DNA of 64,000 bases from Tipula vernalis (GCA_958295665.1 OY282560.1:52576333-52640332), one strand, 5' to 3'; positions 33,251 through 45,086 are shown, counted from the first letter of the stretch. The notes: generated by a model not told the origin, from the letters alone. Numbers and translations are program-made.

Positions 33251-36200
33251 TAGATGTCTATTAATTTATTATTTTGTATTAGATTATATTTTATTCTTAT
33301 GTGGTTATATTTTTTACATTTTTCGATTATGTGTTGATTGTCTTCAATTATGTTGCATACTTCGCATATGTTGGAATCTTCAATTCCCACGGTGTTTTTA
33401 AATTTTTTATTTTTAGCGTGTCCTGCTCGTAATCTATTTATTAGCCTGATATTATAGGAGTTTAAATTGGATTTGAAATACCATGGTTTTGTTGGGGGAG
33501 AGTTGTTGATTTGCTTGTTGTATTTACCCACTGTTGTAGTCCAGTTATTATATTTTTGTATCCATTCTTGTCTTACTTCTCCATTTATTATTCCATAAGC
33601 GTCTTCAATTGTTATTAAATTTTCAATTGTCTCAGTTGGATCTTCTGCAGCTCTTTTAGCTAATTCGTCTGCTTTTTCGTTTCCTGCTATACCCATGTGC
33701 CCGGGGATCCATTGTATGATTATTTTAGTATTTTCGTTCGCTAAAGCTGTATCTAGTATAAACTTCTCATAGTATTTATATTTTTTATCCTTGTTAACTT
33801 TTTTTATTGATGAACAGCTGCTTTTGGAGTCAGTAAATATAATTATATTTGTTATTCCCATTTGTATTGCTTTTTCTAGAGCTATTTTGATAGCAATGGT
33901 TTCAATTGTTTTGATCGATGCTTGATTCTTTAGGTTTATTTTGATTTCTGTCGCTGTATTTTTAAAATATATTCCTATTCCTCCATTATTTTGGTTGAGT
34001 GATCCATCAGTGTATATTTCGTGGAAGTTTTTGTATTTATTGAGTAACTCTATGTAATGTGACATGACCTCGATATGATTAAGAGTCTCCTTATTTTTAT
34101 TCTTTTGTATATCTTCGTTTATTGTTATGTTCGTTGCTGTATTTATTATATTATTACTAGGTTGAGCAATTTTTGAAAGAAAATTATGTTCGTTGTATAA
34201 CTTCCATAATTTCTCCATTATATCATGATTTTGAATTCTTTTTCCTATTTCGCTATTTTTGTTTATGTGATTAGCTATATACTTAAGTGTTGATATTTTG
34301 CTGTCTAGTTCTGCTGGCATTGTGGCTGTTTCTGCTAATATTGTAGGTACTGGGGTGGTTTTTAGCATTCCCGTGCATATCCTCAGATTTTGGTTGATTA
34401 ATTTTTGTTTTATCCTTGTGCAGTTTTTTATATTGGTGGGTGTGATGACATCTGCATATTTTATTCTGGTTTGGATTATAGCTTTGTATGCATTTTGTAA
34501 CGTTAGTGGATGGGCACCTCCATTTTTATGTGTAATTGTTTTTAAGAGGTTTGCTGCATTGATTATTTGTTTATCTATTTTTTTATAATGTGGTAGTAAT
34601 GATAGTTTGTTGTTTATGGTGATTCCAAGAAGTTTTATGAGATTTTCTTCTTTTAGTCTTATGTTGTCTATTTTTGCTTCAAAGTTTGCTGGTTTATTTT
34701 TAAATAATCTCATGTAAGCACATTTGATTGGATTGATTTTTAATCCCAACTGTTTTAATTCTTCATTTAGTCTTTTTAGAACAAAATAGGTAGTAGTTTG
34801 CGCTTCTATCTCATTTTTCTCTTTCACTAATATCACGATGTCGTCTGCGAATTGGTAAATGGATATATTTCTTTGTTGTAGTTTATGGAGCTCGTGAGTA
34901 TAAATGTTGAATAGGCAAGGGCTTAAACAACTTCCTTGTGGGATTCCTTTATTTGTTATATGTTTTATTGTTGTTGTTCCATTATTATATAGGATTGTTC
35001 GGTTAGTTAAAAATTGGTATAATCCAGTTTGTGATGTGTTTCGGAGTATCCATTTGAATTAATTTTTCTATTAGAGTGCTTTTATTAACGTGGTCAAATG
35101 CTTTTGTTATATCTGTTGTTATTATTATTTGTGATTTGAAGTATGTTTTTTCTGCCATTATTTCGCTGAATATGTTGACGAAATAGTCCATGATGTTGTG
35201 ACCTTTTCTGAAACCATATGAATTTCTCGGTAGTATTTGATGTCGTACAAGATGTTGGTTTAACTCTTCCAGAATTACTTTGTTAAATATTTTGGAGAAA
35301 GTATTTAGTAAGCAAAGCATATCGGTCTATAGCTCTCTGTTTCATTTCCGTCTTTGTGAGGTTTCTTTATAGCTGTTATTTTTGCGATTTTCCAATTTTC
35401 CGGGTAATGTTGAGTTGAGTAAATATTATTAAAGTAATCTGCCATTATTTTAGTTAAGTTGGGGTTAATTTCTGCTATACATTTTATTGTTTTGTAAGAA
35501 ATTTTGTTCTCTCCTGGAGCAGTGTTTTGTTTTTGTTTTAATATGTTGTTTATTATGTTTTCATTAAATTTTTTCTGATTTATTATGTTCTTTTCTAACG
35601 GTAATATTATTTCTTCTATTGTAACTGGAAAATTCTCGTTCATAAATTTTTTTGCTAACTCGTAGTCTTCTAGTAGGTTGAATCCATTTTTTTTTTTTTT
35701 TATTATTATTAAGTTTGTTAATTTTATTCCAAAGTTGTTTAGTGTTTAGTGTAGGGTTTATGCCGGAGACGAACAATTCCCATGAGTTGCGTTTTGCTTT
35801 CTTTATTTCCCTCTTTAATGTTGCTATTGACCTTAATAATTCCGTGGCTGTATATAGGCTTTTGTACATGTTATAACACTTCTGTTTTTTTAATTTAACA
35901 TTCCATAATCTTGGAAGCTGATCGTTCCACCAGGGTTTTGGGCAGTTTTTATTATTTATGTTTGTGATTTTTGTATTTTCTTTTATTATATTCTCCATTT
36001 TGGCTTCAATATTGTTATTCTCGTTACACTCTAACTCTGATATTATGGCAATTTCCTGTATTACTTTACTCCAGTTGGTGGTTTCTTTTTGAGAGTATCT
36101 ATTTATGTTAATGTTTATTAATATGGGTAGATGATCGGATCCTAAATTATCTTCGAGACAATCCCATGATGATATGTTAAAAATGTCCTGAGTGCATAAT

Positions 36201-36781
36201 GATATGTCTATAGCTGACGATGTGTGGTTGTGTATGTTTAATCTGGTTGGTTTACCATTATTTAGAATTTGCAGTCTGCTGTTACTTATTATTTCCGCAA
36301 TTTCTTTCCCCATTCTGTTTTCTTTATTCCCATTTCCCCATAAGTTACTGTGTGCATTGATGTCTCCTGCTAGTATTGTGAAATATTTATTTTCGGCTAT
36401 TTGTAGTAATTTGCTAAATTCGTCAATTTGTGTAGCTTGGTTTCCATCAGGTGGGTTGTAAAATCCTATTAAATGTATTTTTTCTCTTCCGTATTTTATT
36501 TGGATTTGTAATGCTTCGATGTGAGTTAGTTGTATGTTCAGATCGGCTTGTTTTACTCCTATGTCGTTTTTGATTAGAAAACCTACTCCTCCATATCCGT
36601 CATCTCTATTTTTTATTATCAGCTGGTAGTTTGGTATGCGTGGTTCACTGTTTTGATTTGTCCAGGTTTCACTCAGTATTGCTATGTCGATTTGGTGTAT
36701 ATGCATGAATGTTTGTAATATATTGAGGTTGCTGTGTAGACTTCTGATGTTTAGCTGTAGAATTTTTAATTTATTTCCCAT
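33250..36781 (-). pseudogene. I-clade ORF2: endonuclease, reverse transcriptase, RNase H (frameshifted)
   Basis: Starts at an ATG one base after the ORF1 stop (TAA G ATG). The APE-type endonuclease (36781 down) has LNIRSLHSNLNIL, ILSETW, LAGDINAHSNLWG and GSDHLPILI. The RT has ITTDITKAFDHVN and FADDIVI. The RNase H has IYTDGSLNQNNGGIGIYF, FTDSKSSC and IQWIPGHMGIAGNEKADELA. A Cys/His motif (CEVCNIIEDNQHIIEKC) ends the protein. The frame is broken near 35690 (an A/T homopolymer), near 35310 and again between 35003 and 34836. Otherwise sequence and order are complete, so it decayed recently. RNase H plus a three-knuckle ORF1 puts it in the I clade. Confidence 0.85.
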
Positions 36782-36782
36782 C

Positions 36783-38138
36783 TTAGTTTATTTTGAGGTT
36801 TCTTACTATCTCTTTTAAATCAATAGTAAGTAGATCAGGTACTTGATATATTTTGTTGCTGAGTTCGACAAATTTGTTAAGTGCTATTTCTAATTGGTCG
36901 ATTTTTTCTCTTTGCTCTTTGACTATTCCTTCTTGTCTATTAGCTCTCGCTATCCAGGCATTTGGGGTGGTGTTTTCGTAGTTTTTGTTAATTAGTGGAT
37001 AGTTGTTGAGCTCTAATTCTTTTCTTATTAATTTTTGTTTTGGATATAATTCCGAAATTGTTTCCTTGTATGTTGTTTTGTTTTTGATCATATGGATCTT
37101 TATTTGTGTCTGTTTTCTTTTTTCTGGGCATTGTTTCGAGTTTGTGAAGTGTTCTACCCCTTCGCAGAAATTACACTCTGGTTTCTCTTGACAGACATGT
37201 GACTCATCAGGTTGATTAGTTGATTGATCTGTTTGTTGATGGGTTTGGATTGGTTTTGCGCATTTTCCACATCTTTGGATTTTTGAACGGCAATATTTTT
37301 TGATGTGACCGTAGTTTAGGCACTTCGAGCAGAATTTTAATTTTGGAATATAAATGTTTGTTCTCACTTTTATGTCATAGAAAAAGACTTCCTTCGGTAG
37401 TATGTTCGCTCTGATTTCAATTCTTAGGTTGTTTGTGTTTTTTAGCGTTTTATTTTGTCTGTCCCAGAATTGAATTATCTCCATGTATGTTATTGGATTA
37501 TCGCATTTGAGATTTTTATTAATTTCGTCTAGACTGAAGTCTTCGACTAAACCTCTTACCACTCCTTCCACATGAGTGTAGGCCTTCGGTATGAAGCATT
37601 TATAACCTTTTGCATCGAGGATTTTGTGTAGCGGGTCGTCCTTACGTATACATTTGTTTGCTTTGTCATAAGTATCGAATTGTACCCTTGCTGTTTTTTT
37701 GTTGACTTCTATGATATTCGTACATTTAACATTATTCTCTTTTAAAATTCTTGATATTAATATTGATATCATGCTTTTTGGAGTCGTTGTATTCATTAAG
37801 ACATAAAAAGGACCTTTGTCTGTATTCAGATATTTGTTGTCCTCCATGTTTTTTTTTTGTGTATTTTCCTGGATATTTGTTGTTGTATCCATTGTTTCGT
37901 CGTTATTGTTGATGGTATTTATTTTTTGAATTTTTGGTGGTGTAGTTTTCCCCATTGTATTTATTAATTCTGCATCAATATTAGAACTCGATGCTTTTCT
38001 TTTATGAGTTAAATTGTTTTCTTTATAACCTTTGAAGTCTTCATCTGATGATTCATTCAAAATGTTTGGTCGGCTTGGGCTGCCGCCATTTTGTTCTTTC
38101 ACTATTTCACTTATATTTAATGTTTTTAACTTTTTCAC
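36783..38138 (-). CDS. I-clade ORF1 RNA-binding protein
   Basis: 451 codons, uninterrupted, starting MKKLKTLNISEIVKEQNGG. This Gag-like protein coats the element RNA. A central domain (residues about 105-260) precedes three zinc knuckles: CSKCLNYGHIKKYC, then CGKC...HVC, then CNFCEGVEHFTNSKQC. Three knuckles are usual for I elements. It ends in a predicted helical tail. ORF2 follows after one base, as expected for coupled translation. N, K and I are abundant, which reflects the AT-rich base composition. Confidence 0.85.
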   Translation of the reverse strand: MKKLKTLNISEIVKEQNGGSPSRPNILNESSDEDFKGYKENNLTHKRKASSSNIDAELINTMGKTTPPKIQKINTINNNDETMDTTTNIQENTQKKNMEDNKYLNTDKGPFYVLMNTTTPKSMISILISRILKENNVKCTNIIEVNKKTARVQFDTYDKANKCIRKDDPLHKILDAKGYKCFIPKAYTHVEGVVRGLVEDFSLDEINKNLKCDNPITYMEIIQFWDRQNKTLKNTNNLRIEIRANILPKEVFFYDIKVRTNIYIPKLKFCSKCLNYGHIKKYCRSKIQRCGKCAKPIQTHQQTDQSTNQPDESHVCQEKPECNFCEGVEHFTNSKQCPEKRKQTQIKIHMIKNKTTYKETISELYPKQKLIRKELELNNYPLINKNYENTTPNAWIARANRQEGIVKEQREKIDQLEIALNKFVELSNKIYQVPDLLTIDLKEIVRNLKIN

Positions 38139-38372
38139 ACACTTTTTAATTTTATTTTGGTTGATTCTATTTTGCGATATCGCTTTTATACTTTTATTAT
38201 TTTTGATTTTAGTTCGTAAAATTTTTATTTTTTATTTTCCACTTTCCCACTAATAAAAATAAAAAATCTAAAATTCTTCTATCACTCTATACGTGTTGCC
38301 ACTTGAAAGTTTTAGAATGTGATAAAGTTTGTTGTTTTGATACAGTTCAATTTGTTATAGTTTCTAGTTTCA

Positions 38373-38440
38373 GATATCAGAATTAGATGGCTCTGAGGGT
38401 GAAGAATACTGGATAAAATCGGAAATTGTAACAGAAAAAG
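38373..38440 (+). pseudogene. Middle exon of the MADF-BESS gene
   Basis: After an acceptor (tagtttcag) the sequence reads ISELDGSEGEEYWIKSEIVTEK and meets a donor (gtaagt). The acidic linker fits between the SEDVEEVGEP piece and the BESS exon. Phase across the exons was judged by eye only. Confidence 0.5.
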
Positions 38441-38789
38441 TAAGTTCGAATATTTATTTGGTTTTTGAAAGATTTGGAATCAGTAAGGCCTGATTATATG
38501 AACAAAAATCATCCGAAAGTAAAGATATAACTTTATCCGAGGATTGTTACATACATTTTACATTTTCTTTTTTATCGTCGTTCATAGAATACAAACTCAA
38601 TCGGGCTTTAATATGCCAAACGCAAGATGTTCTAGTGGCTTCTATTCCTTTATTATTTTACTGAAACAAACAAGGTTACGTTCAAGTTTATTTCAAAGAG
38701 TCATAAGACTCCATTTTAGCAAATCAAATGTAGAGTAAATTTATATTTCTTTACACTAGCGAGCTCGTCAAAATATGTAAATCCTATTT

Positions 38790-39640
38790 ATTTTTTATTT
38801 CGCTGATTCACTTCAATAAAATACTCGGAATGACAGCTTCCATTCGATGTTTCATCGATTTCACCAAATCTTGAGGTATCGCCTCCCATTCCTCTGCGAT
38901 CGCCTGTTGCAGCTCCTGGAGACTCATTGAAACAATATCTCTGGCTCGAACCCTTTTTTTCAGCTCGTCCCATAAATGTTCGATGGGATTGAGGACCGGG
39001 CTTCGAGCTGGCCACTTCATAATAGGCAAATCCACCTCTTGAAGGTACTGGTAAACTATACCAGCCGTATGTGGTCTCGCATTATCCTGCATTAACACGA
39101 AGTTTTTACCAATAAAACCGGCAAAAGGTACCACGTAGTCCTCGAGTACTTCCTCAATGTACCGTTGAGAAGTAAATCCTCTTGATCGACGGCCAGTATT
39201 CGCTCCAGAGATGAACAGAAGATCTGTCTTCGCCTCCAATGACATGCCTCCCCAGAACAAGCATGATCCACCGCCATATGAGACTCGTTGTTCAATGCAA
39301 CATTGTGCAAATCGCTCTCCTGGTCTTCTATACACTTCCTCGCCCATCGTTTTCATGTAAACACATCCTGCACTCATCACAGAACATGACTGTTCTCCAT
39401 TGTTCTTCTGTCCAATCCAAATGCTCTCGAGTGAACTGAAGGCGGGCTCGCAGGTGGGCTCGAGTCAATTTCGGCCCATTTGCTAATCTGTGTGTAGTCA
39501 GATTACCTTCTTGAAGTCGCCTTCTAACTGTCCACCGACTGACTTCCGATTCACGAACTTCTTGGAGCCGCTGTCCCAGTTGAACCGCATTCAAACAACG
39601 ATTTCGCAACGAAGTAATCACAAGAAAGCGGTAATCACGC
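38790..39640 (-). pseudogene. Tc1-type transposase, frameshifted (DD34E)
   Basis: Two overlapping frames make up most of a Tc1 transposase, which cuts and pastes its DNA at TA sites. 39621-39328 holds the second half of the DNA-binding domain (WTVRRRLQEGNLTTHRL) and the first catalytic Asp (FCDECRMCLHENDGRGSV). 39380-38808 continues with MQDNARPHTAG (second Asp) and NPIEHLWDELKKRVRARD (catalytic Glu). A frameshift lies near 39340-39380. The N terminus is missing. A second copy of the C-terminal part is inverted next to it at 39685-39880. Confidence 0.8.
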
Positions 39641-39684
39641 TATGTTGTAGTACAAGGTCGGCCAGATCCTTATCGCCGTCTGAA

Positions 39685-39880
39685 GCCACATTTATGGGAC
39701 GAGCTGTTAAAAAGGGTTCGAGCGAGAGATGTTGTTTCAACGAGTCTCCAGGAGCTGCAACAGGCGATCGCAGAGGAATGGGAGGCGATACCTCAAGATT
39801 TGGTGAAAACTTTGGTGAAATCGATGAAACATCGAATGGAAGCTGCCATTCGGGCTAGAGGAGGGAATACTTCTTATTAA
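39685..39880 (+). pseudogene. Inverted second copy of the Tc1 C terminus
   Basis: Reads LWDELLKRVRARDVVSTSLQ, then LQQAIAEEWEAIPQDLVKTL, ending RARGGNTSY and TAA. It differs from the minus-strand copy by several substitutions and an in-frame 12-bp insertion, so it comes from a separate copy, not a simple recent inversion. Confidence 0.7.
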
Positions 39881-40125
39881 TAAAATTGTTTCTTGCTGAT
39901 TTCCATGTTTTAATTCGATTTTTACCACTAATTTTCATGCTGATAAATTCACAAAAATCATGTGTTCATCACTTTGTTGACACGGTATAAGAACCAAAAT
40001 GGTACCACTGGATAGGTGTTGAAATAGACTTTGAATCTGCATTCAAGAAAATTAAACAAACATTGGATTTTGTGATATTTTTGAAATTTTGGTGAAAATT
40101 TATCAATGTGCGAATTTTTTGCAAT

Positions 40126-40178
40126 GTCAGAATATATCAAAATATGGGGCAATGCCTATATTTTGATATATTCTGACA
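40126..40178. repeat. Hairpin with 24-bp arms
   Basis: gtcagaatatatcaaaatat at 40126 and its complement ending 40177 are separated by about 7 bp. No further function evident. Confidence 0.7.
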
Positions 40179-40359
40179 CAAGGTATATAGATTAATATGG
40201 TATGATCTTCCCATGTTTTATTTTCGTTTGCTTCGCACATATACGTCATGTGTATGGTAAAATTTTTATTTGACTATTGGTTTTAAGAACGTAGAATTAA
40301 TTTAATTAATACAAATTAAAATACAAGCCTCAACTTTTAATTTATAGTTTTATTTAATT

Positions 40360-42200
40360 TTCGTTTTTTTATTTCATATTCTCTAATAATTGAGCATTTA
40401 AGATTCTAATTTTAAAAAACATTTTACATCTAAAATATAATTGTTTTATTTCTAACTCTAATTCAATTTGTTCGGAAATTGATAATAATGCTTTTATGTA
40501 ATTCCTTCCAGGTTTCAATGAATTAGAGTTAAAATCATTAAATATGTTCTCTAATCTTTTGAGCATTTGGATAAATTGGACATTAGGTTTTTTTAGCCCT
40601 CCTTCATTTACTTGATCCGTCCACGTAAAGTTATAACTCGGCCCAACTTCAGTATGTTTTTCTAGTATAAGGGGCAATTTTATGATGTACCCAGCTATAT
40701 ATTCTAAGCCGTCATACTCCAAATCAGGCATAAATTGTGTTGAATTCTGTAATTCGTATTCTGTAATATCGGAAAGTAAATTCGATGTGAGTAAATTTTC
40801 GGAAGCATCTAGTTTCTCGTCCCTTAATTCGGTTTCATAAAGTTTAGAATTCCCTAAATGTGTGTCCACCTCGACATTTATTTTAATAAATTGGCTATTA
40901 TCACATTCTACATTTGCAGATTCAGAAATAATACACTCATTTCATCCCAATAAATGACTACGAGGTCGATATTTAAATTGTAACCCGGTTGGATGGTCAT
41001 AGAGACCTCGTTTTGCCCGCATAACGTCAAATTTTATATTCCTCTTTGAGGTTTACCAATAGCATTCTTAATGGATAGATGTTTATGAGTATGCCTTCTT
41101 GAAATGGCAACAGTCTTGTATTATTACCTACCCGCATTTGTTTAATAACATTTTCCATGTCATTTAATATCTCTTCGTTTTCTGGCATGGCCAAACCATA
41201 CGTTAACCTATAAAAGCTATAGTACAAAAAATAAAGTATTGTATTTAATAAATTTAATTTCCAGTTTAAGCAAATTTGCCAGTTCATGCCAGTGTTTGGA
41301 TGTTATAATACCCAAACTACCCATTCTAATTGGATCACAAGAATTAGTGTGCGAAAATAATTGGGTTGCAAATTTTACCTTTTGTCTGTGTCCACCTTTC
41401 ACTGTCAGATGAGTTGAAGTTAATCGGCTTGCGATTTTCAAATCACTTTTGGATTGATTTTCTAGTAGTTCATGGAATGGTTCTTTTTTCAATAAATTGT
41501 TATTGAGTAAGATTCCAGAATCCAAAAAATGATTCCTTAAAAGTTTGATCATGAGAGGGGTGTCACAAATCACATATACGTTCTTCCGAACATCACAAGG
41601 ATTAACAAAATAAGGCTGCTTCTCGCTTATCCCATAATTATTCCAAAGCCCTTGGTTACCCCCTCATAAATCAGTTACAACAGCCACAACATCATATTTA
41701 ATTTTATTTAACTTCACAATTATCGTTTCTAGTATGGTTTTAGTAAGTTTTGCATCATAATTGTAAATTATGTTGTTTCCAATTTTCAAACAGACCTCTT
41801 ACATTTACAACTTGGAGATAATTAATCGGACGAAGTAATATATCTGATTTCTGGTCATATTCATAAGATTTTTGAATCTTCATGTCATCCGCCATGAAAA
41901 CGCAAACCTTTTATTGAGGTGAAAGATCCACATTTTCCATTAGTTTGAATACCACGCTTAGGTATCCAGGATTTATACCAATTTTTGAGGCCCAACGTCT
42001 CAATGTTGATACAGCAGGAAACGGATATTTCTTTCGATAAGCTTTTGGTCCGCTAGCCTAAATAGCGATAGCTTGAGAAATATCATCGACTCCCCATCGA
42101 ATTTTGTTTCCCTTATTTTTCATTTTAGTATTTTGTTGATTGGCCGTAGATATTTGTTTCACGCAATTCATTTGTTGGTTCAGTTTATAACATTCGGCCA
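40360..42200 (-). pseudogene. P-element-family transposase relic
   Basis: Successive minus-strand pieces match the order of a P/THAP9-type transposase. A helical region (SELIKENKRLMAECYKLNQQ) is followed by RWGVDDISQAIAI, then after a stop by ASGPKAYR and YPFPAVSTLRRWASKIG. Next come an ADDMKIQ box, ICDTPLMIKLLRNHFLDSGI (41573-41217), YGLAMPENEEILNDMENVIK with LLPFQEGILIN (41287-41027), and the C-terminal DGLEYIAGYIIKL (40869-40369). Several stops and frameshifts separate the pieces, so it is dead. No N-terminal THAP zinc finger was recognised. It lies in the last intron of the dead MADF-BESS gene. Confidence 0.8.
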
Positions 42201-42849
42201 TGAGCCTCTTGTTTTCTTTTATCAATTCACTTTTTAAAACAAAACTACAATACATTACCATACACGTGACGTAAAAATTTGAGAAAGAGATAGCATTATA
42301 CATGTGCAATATCATACCATATTGATCTATATACCTTGATTCTGACATATATCCTTCAGTTTGCGCGTTAATTTTCGCTCTGTTAAGTGACGTCTGAATT
42401 GAACGAAAAGTTCTTAAAGATTCGCTGGTCAGTAACATGCACTTTCTGTATATCGCAACAGCACAAATGAGTATCAAAATAAACACAGACTCTACCTGAC
42501 CTATAAGCATTATTACATATACCAAATGCAATTTATTGCAGGGAATTGCAAGAGAAACTGCATTCGTTACAATTGAAAACCACAAAACGTGATTTGGAAA
42601 AATTGTGCACGAATATTTGGCATTCGAAAACGATCAAACTTCATCAACAAAGTAAAATCTATCTATATTCACCATTATTAACATGTTCACGTTCACTATT
42701 CTTTTCACACTTCCTGTGAACTATGGTGAATTTCAATACAGTTCTTATACTTATAGTTCACAGACATTTCAAATTTAACGGTCGGTTTTATTTGTTTAGA
42801 GTCTTCTAAAACATCCGCTCCTTCATTTTCTTTTCCTGTGGCCCTGTTC

Positions 42850-43290
42850 TGGTAATTCCAGGGGAATAGAAATTTTAAATTTTGTTGCAGTATTATTCCC
42901 TTTTCCCCAAAGTGTATTCTGGTGTTCGGGAAAGATTTTTTATTGGAAAAAAAATTATTCCCAATTACCGCAGTTTTGACGTTTGTTTTTCCACACCGAT
43001 TTTATCGAAATAATTGATGGGGAATAGATTTTTAACGAAAATGTTTGTTTATATGTATGTAGCTGATATTAATAATATTAATATTGTTTGTAAGGGTTAA
43101 ATTACCTAATAATTTTAATAAATAAGAGTTCTTATAATAATTTTGATATAACTAAATTTATTTCCCCTGTATATTTATTCCCCAATTGACAGGATCCACT
43201 TTTGGAAAATGGGAAATAAAAAGTTGGGAATATGTATCTGGGAATAACTACTTTTAAAAAAATTTATTCCCCGTTCGCCGGGAATTACCA
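42850..43290. mobile_element. MITE with TGGTAATTCC ends
   Basis: TGGTAATTCC at the left and GGAATTACCA at the right. Inside, the motif gggaataa/ttattccc recurs many times in both orientations. No target duplication was identified. Confidence 0.5.
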
Positions 43291-43429
43291 CTGATATATA
43301 TTTTATGTTAAATTTGTTAGTTTCTTCTTCTTTAGCTACTTTATCCGTACGCACGTGATGTAAACGCAATTGATCTTTCTTCAGCATTTGGGATAATATG
43401 AGAAAGGCAAGCACCAATTTTTTTCAGAC

Positions 43430-43830
43430 TAAATCTGGTCTAGTATCTTAAACTTTATCTAGTGATCCTTCGCATTCTTCATTCCATTTCAACGGCTTAT
43501 CAGTTTAGAGATTTTAAATATATAGGTTTAAGGATTAGCGAAACATTTTGATTAAACCGACCATAGATAATTAATTAATCCACGTAAAGCTTTAATCTGG
43601 GTTTTTGTTTTTGGATTCGGCATTATTATTAAGGTATCATCCTTTTCTTTATCTTTATGAACCCCATCCGAATTTATTAGAAATCCTATGTATGTATTTT
43701 ATTTTGTTCTTGAAATAATGTGTATTTGGCTTTATTCACTTTAAATCCCGCGGTATGTAACTTGTCCAAAATTTTTCTCATATTCTCTGTGTTCTGTATA
43801 GTGTATGTTTACAGCCATACGATAAACGAT
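43430..43830 (-). pseudogene. Ty3/gypsy RT fragment
   Basis: On the minus strand the pieces ENMRKILDKLHTAGFKVN, KAKYTLFQEQ and, after stops, PKTKTQIKALRGLINYL follow the order of the end of a gypsy reverse transcriptase and the start of its connection domain. Stops and shifts are common. No LTRs recognised. Confidence 0.55.
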
Positions 43831-43847
43831 TACAAAATATATCTGTC

Positions 43848-44085
43848 CCTCTATTAACACGATACTTGATTAACGCAGATTTGATTTAACACGGTCAACG
43901 AATTGAGACAAACTCTTGATTAACACGCATAGATTCGATTAACATGGTTTTTTAAACAAACCTAAAAGGAAAAGTATAAAAATGAGTATGAATAACATAC
44001 ATATTTATTAGTCGCGATTAACACGGTTTTGAGTTACACGGTAATTTGGCGGAACGTAATTACCGTGTTAATTGAGGAGTAGGTG
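43848..44085. mobile_element. Pogo/Tigger-like MITE
   Basis: Left 'ctctattaacacgatact' with repeated 'gattaacac', and right 'taccgtgttaattgaggag', give imperfect inverted ends rich in TTAACACG. That motif is common at pogo/Tigger ends. No ORF. Confidence 0.45.
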
Positions 44086-44397
44086 TATACGATTGCTCGT
44101 GTTCTAAATGACATTTGGAAATACTTTAGTCCAGAATATGCGGCAAAGTAACTGAAAGTTGCGTTAGGAGATGTCAGTCTATAACAGACAACAATGGTGA
44201 CTGGACTGCATATACTAAGGAAATTACGCAATTAGTCGTTCTCAGTCCTAATCTCGATAACTGTCTTTATGTGTGTCATCTAAGTTGAATTTTGACCAAT
44301 CTCATTCTCTTCTCGGGAAATGGAATAAAACATTTGTTTTGCTAACTTTAGTTTAACATTAATCAATTTAGTTTTTTTTTTTAATTATATTTTTAGA
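44086..44397. other. Intronic remnant, nothing recognised
   Basis: AT-rich; it ends with a T run and 'ttttag', the acceptor of the BESS exon. Confidence 0.4.
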
Positions 44398-44636
44398 ACA
44401 CAGAGAGAAATTCGTCAGAACAACAAAACCCAGCCTTAGATGCCCATGATTATGCCAAACAGCTTGTGGAGCACATACCAATAGAGGAGCCTGATTCAAA
44501 TAAAAAAGTGTTTTGCAAATATCTGCTTAGCGAGTTGAAACAAATTAAATTAGAGGATACATTTGACAGTTTAAAATTGGAGATCCTACAGCTAGTAACA
44601 AAAAAAATAAAAGAAGAGAGACGGATGCTGCCATAG
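44398..44636 (+). pseudogene. BESS exon of the MADF-BESS gene
   Basis: After tttttag the open frame reads to TAG at 44634. It includes EQQNPALDAHDYAKQLVEH and the BESS motif SNKKVFCKYLLSELKQIKL with the following helices, which in this family mediates protein-protein contact. The exon itself is not broken, but the upstream exons are. Confidence 0.7.
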
Positions 44637-45086
44637 GAAAACTATTTTCCTAACTAACCTCTAAAACATATAAATGAAATAAATGTAATTAATGAAAATG
44701 CGCATATTATAAAGAGGCAAGGAAGGAAATTAATGTTAATTTATTTAAAAAAATAATAAATAGCGAATCAATTATAAATTACCTAAAACGAATTAGGTAA
44801 TTAGGTTTTATTTTTTAATTCGATATTTATTATTTTGTAAAAATAACATAAATTAATAAAAAAATGAAATAATTTTGCACGAAAACAATGTTTTCCAGTT
44901 AAGAAGTTATAATCTCTGCAGATAGCCATGACCAATATTTTTGATGGTAAACACATATTAATGTTAAAGAAGATGATTAAGGTAATGATAATTTTCTATT
45001 TGTGTAAAACTGATTACTGAGAAATGGGAGCAGCATTTTTGAATCATGGTATGTTTTTTACAGAACTTTAGGAAATGGTGATCATT
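44606..45086 (+). repeat. Second copy of the MADF-BESS 3' end and flank
   Basis: Matches 1-478. It has one 9-bp addition (gaaataaat) after 'acatataaat' and a few substitutions. It ends at the same base as the other copy, which may be the edge of the mobile unit. Confidence 0.8.

Larger units (their letters stand above)
32408..38275 (-). mobile_element. I-clade non-LTR retrotransposon, nearly full length
   Basis: Minus-strand element with intact ORF1, a nearly complete ORF2 with endonuclease, RT and RNase H, and a 3' poly(A) (T run at about 32408-32444). It lies in an intron of the dead MADF-BESS gene. A MITE (32652-33250) has inserted in the last codons of ORF2. The 5' edge and target duplication could not be placed exactly. 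Confidence 0.8.
31745..44636 (+). pseudogene. Dead MADF-BESS gene, exons scattered by insertions
   Basis: MADF-BESS proteins are insect DNA-binding regulators; related proteins also occur as accessory proteins of PIF/Harbinger elements. Pieces: MADF exon with ATG at 31745 (NWSKEQTLILIRELQKHPSL, then MLVWDEMIKHKT); its end at 32213-32308 (NELFFLKHYVS, a TGA, then NSEDVEEVGEPSSSNI) before a donor gtaagt; a middle exon at 38373-38440 after tttcag (ISELDGSEGEEYWIKSEI) before gtaagt; and the BESS exon at 44398-44636 (FCKYLLSELKQIKLEDTF ... KEERRMLP, TAG). Damage: a one-base loss in an A run near 31950, an inverted duplication inside the exon, and an in-frame TGA at 32245. The 3' part is repeated at the window start, so it belonged to a mobile unit or multicopy family. 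Confidence 0.7.
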
